Shown one piece after another: positions 6,293 through 8,699 of a stretch of DNA of 8,699 nucleotides (position 1 is its first letter; each line of letters starts with the position of its first letter). The notes beneath the pieces are model-generated. The model was not told the origin of the DNA. It ran no database searches and saw nothing but the letters and a program-made list of their open reading frames with translations. The translations under genes and the position numbers were made by a program. The DNA comes from Myxococcales bacterium (GTDB taxonomy: Bacteria; Myxococcota_A; UBA9160; JALSIO01), in contig JALSIO010000782.1 in the NCBI GenBank assembly GCA_026989995.1, forward strand, positions 1 to 8,699, read 5' to 3'.

Positions 6293-6748
6293 GTGGACAC
6301 GGAGGTGGCCGGGGAACTGATCCGGCGGCTCAACCGGGACGGCGCGGTCCTGGCTTCCCACTTCGGCCTTCGGTATCGGGCCATCCTGCCCGAGTCGCCC
6401 CGCGTGAAGCGTCGCTACGGCATCTGCTATTCCGACGGAACCATCAAGATCCGTCTGTTCCACGCGCGGACGGGGCGTCCGCTGCGCTACTCGAGTCTCG
6501 TGGACACGCTCTGCCACGAGCTCGCGCACCTCGCGCACTTCGATCACAGCCGCCGGTTCTGGCGGCTCTACGAGCGGATCCTGATGCGCGCCCGCGAGCT
6601 CGGCATCTACCGGCCCGGCCGGCTCGGTGTCCGGCGGGCTGCCGTGGCCACGGAGCCCGCCGGGCGGACGCTCCCCGAGCAGCTTCCGCTGTTCGGGCCG
6701 GAGGCGGTCCCACGCGACCAGGGACGCCCCGGCTCGCCTGGCGGGTGA
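6293..6748 (+). CDS. YgjP/SprT-like zinc metalloprotease with C-terminal QLPLF clamp-type motif
   Basis: A 151-residue soluble protein with no signal peptide or membrane segment. The zinc site is HELAH at 75-79 followed by five residues and H85, then SRRFW (to 90). This HExxH-x5-HSxxFW pattern is that of the YgjP-like (DUF45) group related to SprT/WLM peptidases, with E76 as the catalytic base. A YGICYSDGTIKI strand run (42-53) precedes it, as in the family. Residues 120-124 are QLPLF, inside a Pro/Gly-rich tail. This matches the QL(S/D)LF-type peptide that binds the bacterial sliding clamp, which suggests action at replication or repair sites; that role is inference. The GTG start is chosen for GGAGGGG 10 nt upstream; the earlier in-frame ATG at 6140 lacks a ribosome binding site and adds low-complexity sequence. 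The gene is divergent from dnaA and convergent with the next gene, 19 bp away. Confidence 0.82.
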   Translation: MDTEVAGELIRRLNRDGAVLASHFGLRYRAILPESPRVKRRYGICYSDGTIKIRLFHARTGRPLRYSSLVDTLCHELAHLAHFDHSRRFWRLYERILMRARELGIYRPGRLGVRRAAVATEPAGRTLPEQLPLFGPEAVPRDQGRPGSPGG

Positions 6749-6752
6749 GGGG

Positions 6753-6777
6753 ACTCCGAGGACGCGCCTACTCCGAG
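6753..6777. repeat. 8-bp direct repeat between two convergent genes
   Basis: ACTCCGAG occurs at 6753-6760 and 6770-6777, in the 19-bp gap between stops and at the end of the acidic orphan gene. It may be chance; no element is bounded by it. Confidence 0.25.
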
Positions 6778-6992
6778 CCTTCGACCAGTTCGTCGTATTC
6801 TTCGAGGGTGTTGGGGCCGTCGACGACCTGGACCTCGACCCGGTCGCAGGCGATGGCCTTGTCGACGATCTCGCGGAGGAGGGATTCGACCGTCAGCTCG
6901 TCGTACTCCGCAAAGGCCTCTTCGAGGGCCTTGCCGTTGACGACGAACTCCACGGTTGCCTTGATCGTGACGCTCTTGTTGTCCTGACTCAT
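6768..6992 (-). CDS. Small acidic protein of unknown function
   Basis: 74 residues starting MSQDNKSVTIK. I do not recognise the family. It has 19 Asp/Glu against 6 Lys/Arg, no membrane segment and no signal peptide. A likely strand (VTIKATVEFVV, 8-18) is followed by a helix (about 20-48, AFAEYDELTVESLLREIVDKAIA), a second strand (RVEVQVVDG, 51-59) and an acidic tail ending EYDELVEGSE. This periodic, protein-like composition, free of Arg/Pro-rich shadow sequence, supports a real gene. The ATG at 6992 has no good Shine-Dalgarno; GGGAGG sits about 21 nt upstream, within a possible hairpin with CTCCC next to the start. The frame stays open to 7100, but the extra residues look like untranslated leader. 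It ends 19 bp from the convergent metalloprotease gene. Confidence 0.7.
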   Translation of the reverse strand: MSQDNKSVTIKATVEFVVNGKALEEAFAEYDELTVESLLREIVDKAIACDRVEVQVVDGPNTLEEYDELVEGSE

Positions 6993-7201
6993 GGGGAGCT
7001 GGTCCGGAATCCGCCTCCCGAGGGCCGGCAGCTCGCCGGCCGGGTACAAGTAGCTGGAATTGCTTCGCAATCCCTCCCGCCGGCGCGAAGGATACACCAC
7101 GGCCCTGCGATCGGCCCGGATTTTTTCGCCGTCCGGGGAGGATCTCCCGACTGCCCGGTCATCCCGCTTTGGTCAGGCCGGTCCGACCCGGGGGCGACCG
7201 G
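6993..7201 (-). promoter_or_regulatory. Gap with structured leader and candidate promoter for the acidic protein
   Basis: On the minus strand a -10-like TATCCT lies at 7094-7089 in GTGGTGTATCCTTCGCG, similar to the motif upstream of cofG. A leader of about 90 nt would follow. It contains a hairpin ATTGC-GAA-GCAAT (7071-7059), whose centre is the very stable GCGAAGC mini-hairpin, and a GCCGGC...GCCGGC stem (7040-7024). Further upstream CCCGGA and TCCGGG (7137-7115) could pair around an A-run. That is not a standard terminator for the DUF4149-like gene. Confidence 0.35.
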
Positions 7202-7696
7202 TCACTGCACGTTCCGGCGGGCGGGCGCACGCATCTCCCGCGCGACGAGGCCCGCGGCGAAGACCAGCGCGCCCGCCCCGATGGCGGTGTAGAGCCGGCG
7301 GGAGAGCCGGTGCATCCGGAAGTAGCGCTCGGTCAGCGCCGGGTCCGGCGCGGCGCCGAGCGCGGCGGTCCGGATGCGCCCCATCTCCCGGGTGACGAAC
7401 AGGTGGGCGGCCAGGGCGGTCCCCCCGAGCAGCAGGGGAAGCAGCACGAGCGCCGGGCCCAGGCGGCGGACGGCCGCGAGCGCGGCGAGGATCGCGCCGG
7501 CCGCAACCCCCGCGTACTCGAGGGGAATCAACACCTCGGCGACCAGGCGTGCGCCCGCTTCGGGGCTTCCCAGGTCCGCGGTGGCCCGCAGGATGGCGGG
7601 TGCCACCACCAGGGGAAAGAAGAGGAGCACACCCACCCATCCCCCGAGGACGAGCCAGGTGAGGGCCCGCAGCGGCGGCTCCAGTGCGGTGCGCAT
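7202..7696 (-). CDS. DUF4149-like (TMEM205-type) integral membrane protein
   Basis: 164 residues, inner-membrane. Four hydrophobic segments are visible at about 11-33, 52-76, 80-101 and 136-153, with a soluble loop at about 104-134. Family-like features are FPLVVAPAILRA at the end of the first helix, and a conserved-looking histidine just before the last helix (YFRMHRLSRRLY, H129). Such proteins are common, but I know of no established biochemical role in bacteria. The ATG at 7696 has a good Shine-Dalgarno (GAGAGGG, 8 nt upstream). The start is divergent from the hydrolase gene, 17 bp away at its preferred GTG, leaving no separate promoter space. It is followed on the same strand by the acidic orphan after 209 bp, so the two may or may not share a transcript. 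Confidence 0.8.
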   Translation of the reverse strand: MRTALEPPLRALTWLVLGGWVGVLLFFPLVVAPAILRATADLGSPEAGARLVAEVLIPLEYAGVAAGAILAALAAVRRLGPALVLLPLLLGGTALAAHLFVTREMGRIRTAALGAAPDPALTERYFRMHRLSRRLYTAIGAGALVFAAGLVAREMRAPARRNVQ

Positions 7697-7713
7697 CTGC
7701 CGATCCCTCTCCC

Positions 7714-8643
7714 GTGGTCCGAAGAGCCCTGACCCGCCTGGCGATCCGCTACCTGCAGCAGCCGGTGGCGGGGTACGAACGGCGGACCTGGAACGATCCC
7801 GAGGCGCTCCGGCGCCACGCCCGGAAGGGCGACGTCGTCCTGGTGGAGGGCGACCAGCGCATCTCCCAGGTCATCCAGTATCTCACCCGGAGCTCCTGGT
7901 CGCACGCCGCCCTGTACATCGGCGACGAGCTCCTGCAGCGGGGTGGGGAGACCGCCGCCTGGGCGCGGGAGTGCTTCGGCGAAGACGCCGACCACCTGAT
8001 CGTCGAGGCGCTCGTCCACGGGGTCGTCGCCTCCCCACTCCGCAAGTACGTGGACTTCAACATCCGTCTCTGCCGGCCGCACGGGCTGCGGCCCGAGGAC
8101 CTGCGGGTGATCCTCGACGAGGCGATCGGCGCGATCGGCTGGCGCTACGACGTCAAGAACATCGTGGATCTCTGTCGCCACCTGCTGCCCTTCACCCTCC
8201 GGAGGCGACCGCCCGCCGAAAGGCTCGGGAGCCCGGCGCCGGACGAGGTGATCTGTACCAGCCTGCTCGGCCGGGCCTTCGGCGCCGTCCGCTTCCCGAT
8301 CCTGCCGGCCATCGTGCGGGACGACGGGACGGTGGACCTCACCCTGTCCGGTTGGAACGCGGTGCCTGCGCTGGTCCAGCGCCTCTTCCTGCGGGGGCGG
8401 GGGCGGCCGCGCGGCCTCTTCCGGATGCGCGATCCGACCCTGCTCGCACCGCGGGACTTCGATCTCTCGCCGTACTTCGAGGTCGTGAAGTTCAACGCCG
8501 TTCGCGAAGGGTTCGACTACCGGAGCATCCGGTGGGCCGATCTCGAGGAGGCGCGACCCGGGTCGGGCTCTCCACCGCCGCGCTCCCCCGCGCGGCTCAG
8601 CCGGTGGGCACCTCGGCGGGTCGGCTGGCGGGCTGGCGAATGA
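7714..8643 (+). CDS. YiiX/YebB-like permuted NlpC/P60 cysteine hydrolase
   Basis: 309 residues from the GTG at 7714. The circularly permuted papain-like fold (YiiX, LRAT-related) is indicated by KGDVVLVEGDQRISQVIQ (38-55), then SWSHAALYIG with probable catalytic H64, an acidic residue in LIVEAL (E98), and the probable nucleophile C181 in DEVICTSLL. RDFDLSPYFEVVKF (247-260) follows in the usual C-terminal place. Relatives are amidase, peptidase or thioesterase/acyltransferase-like hydrolases, some acting on cell wall or lipids; the substrate here is unknown. No signal peptide is apparent. The start is uncertain: neither GTG 7714 nor the in-frame GTG 7684 has a clear Shine-Dalgarno, and the latter would overlap the divergent DUF4149-like gene by 13 bp. 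The last 30 residues are Arg/Pro/Gly-rich, and its end overlaps the opposing gene by 47 bp. Confidence 0.82.
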   Translation: MVRRALTRLAIRYLQQPVAGYERRTWNDPEALRRHARKGDVVLVEGDQRISQVIQYLTRSSWSHAALYIGDELLQRGGETAAWARECFGEDADHLIVEALVHGVVASPLRKYVDFNIRLCRPHGLRPEDLRVILDEAIGAIGWRYDVKNIVDLCRHLLPFTLRRRPPAERLGSPAPDEVICTSLLGRAFGAVRFPILPAIVRDDGTVDLTLSGWNAVPALVQRLFLRGRGRPRGLFRMRDPTLLAPRDFDLSPYFEVVKFNAVREGFDYRSIRWADLEEARPGSGSPPPRSPARLSRWAPRRVGWRAGE

Positions 8644-8699
8644 GGCGTACCGCTACGTCGGCGGCGAGCTGCGCGGTGGCCTCGTCCTCGAGGGCGGGC
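8597..8699 (-). CDS. C-terminal fragment of an unidentified gene entering from the right edge
   Basis: The minus strand is open from the window edge to a TGA at 8599-8597 and encodes 33 full codons. These contain a helix-like stretch EDEATAQLAADVAVRLIRQ, then a short Pro-rich tail ending AEVPTG. Acidic and aliphatic residues alternate as in a real amphipathic helix, and third positions are mostly G or C. The pattern is reminiscent of the end of LptE-like outer-membrane lipoproteins, but it is too short for assignment. It overlaps the end of the hydrolase gene tail-to-tail by 47 bp. Confidence 0.45.
   Translation of the reverse strand, partial: PALEDEATAQLAADVAVRLIRQPASRPAEVPTG

Noticed and set aside
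6993..7100. N-terminal extension of the acidic protein to 7100
   Set aside because: The added residues lack protein-like character and the candidate -10 and leader hairpins lie there.
7115..7137. CCCGGA/TCCGGG hairpin with an A/T-run as terminator of the DUF4149-like gene
   Set aside because: The homopolymer run is in the loop, not after the stem, so it does not have intrinsic-terminator form.

Overview
The window is GC-rich bacterial chromosome. Nearly every real gene has G or C at third codon positions, and several starts are GTG or TTG. It encodes a siroheme sulfite reductase, the two-protein Fo synthase of coenzyme F420 biosynthesis (cofG, cofH) and a DnaA-family initiator. No phage, plasmid or insertion-sequence gene, rRNA, tRNA or CRISPR array is visible. 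A separate CofG/CofH pair in a high-GC genome fits an uncultured deltaproteobacterium-like, Binatota-like or Methylomirabilota-like lineage, but the sequence alone does not settle this.

Layout: (1) positions 2-1582, +: assimilatory sulfite reductase hemoprotein, cut at its N-terminus by the window edge. (2) 1721-2971 and 2968-4221, +: cofG and cofH, joined by an ATGA overlap. (3) 4212-5681, -: a divergent DnaA, overlapping the cofH tail by 10 bp. (4) 5682-6292: a 611-bp gap between divergent genes with an AT-rich tract, a dyad and a strong hairpin. (5) 6293-6748, +: a small HExxH metalloprotease with a QLPLF sliding-clamp-type motif near its C-terminus. (6) 6768-6992, -: a 74-residue acidic orphan. 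(7) 7202-7696, -: a four-helix DUF4149-like membrane protein. (8) 7714-8643, +: a YiiX/NlpC-P60-like cysteine hydrolase. (9) 8597-8699, -: the C-terminal end of an unidentified gene.

CofG and CofH together make the deazaflavin Fo, so this organism probably makes F420. The sulfite reductase supplies sulfide for cysteine synthesis; no flavoprotein partner is visible.

The most notable part is 4212-6748. The DnaA homologue has replacements at the Box VII arginine finger, two Walker positions and DnaA-box-contacting residues. Its linker is coded by an 84-bp (28-codon) imperfect palindrome resembling an in-frame REP-type insertion. Head-to-head with it lies a metalloprotease whose architecture, HExxH core plus possible clamp-binding peptide, resembles the eukaryotic DNA-protein-crosslink protease SPRTN, although the core is YgjP-like.
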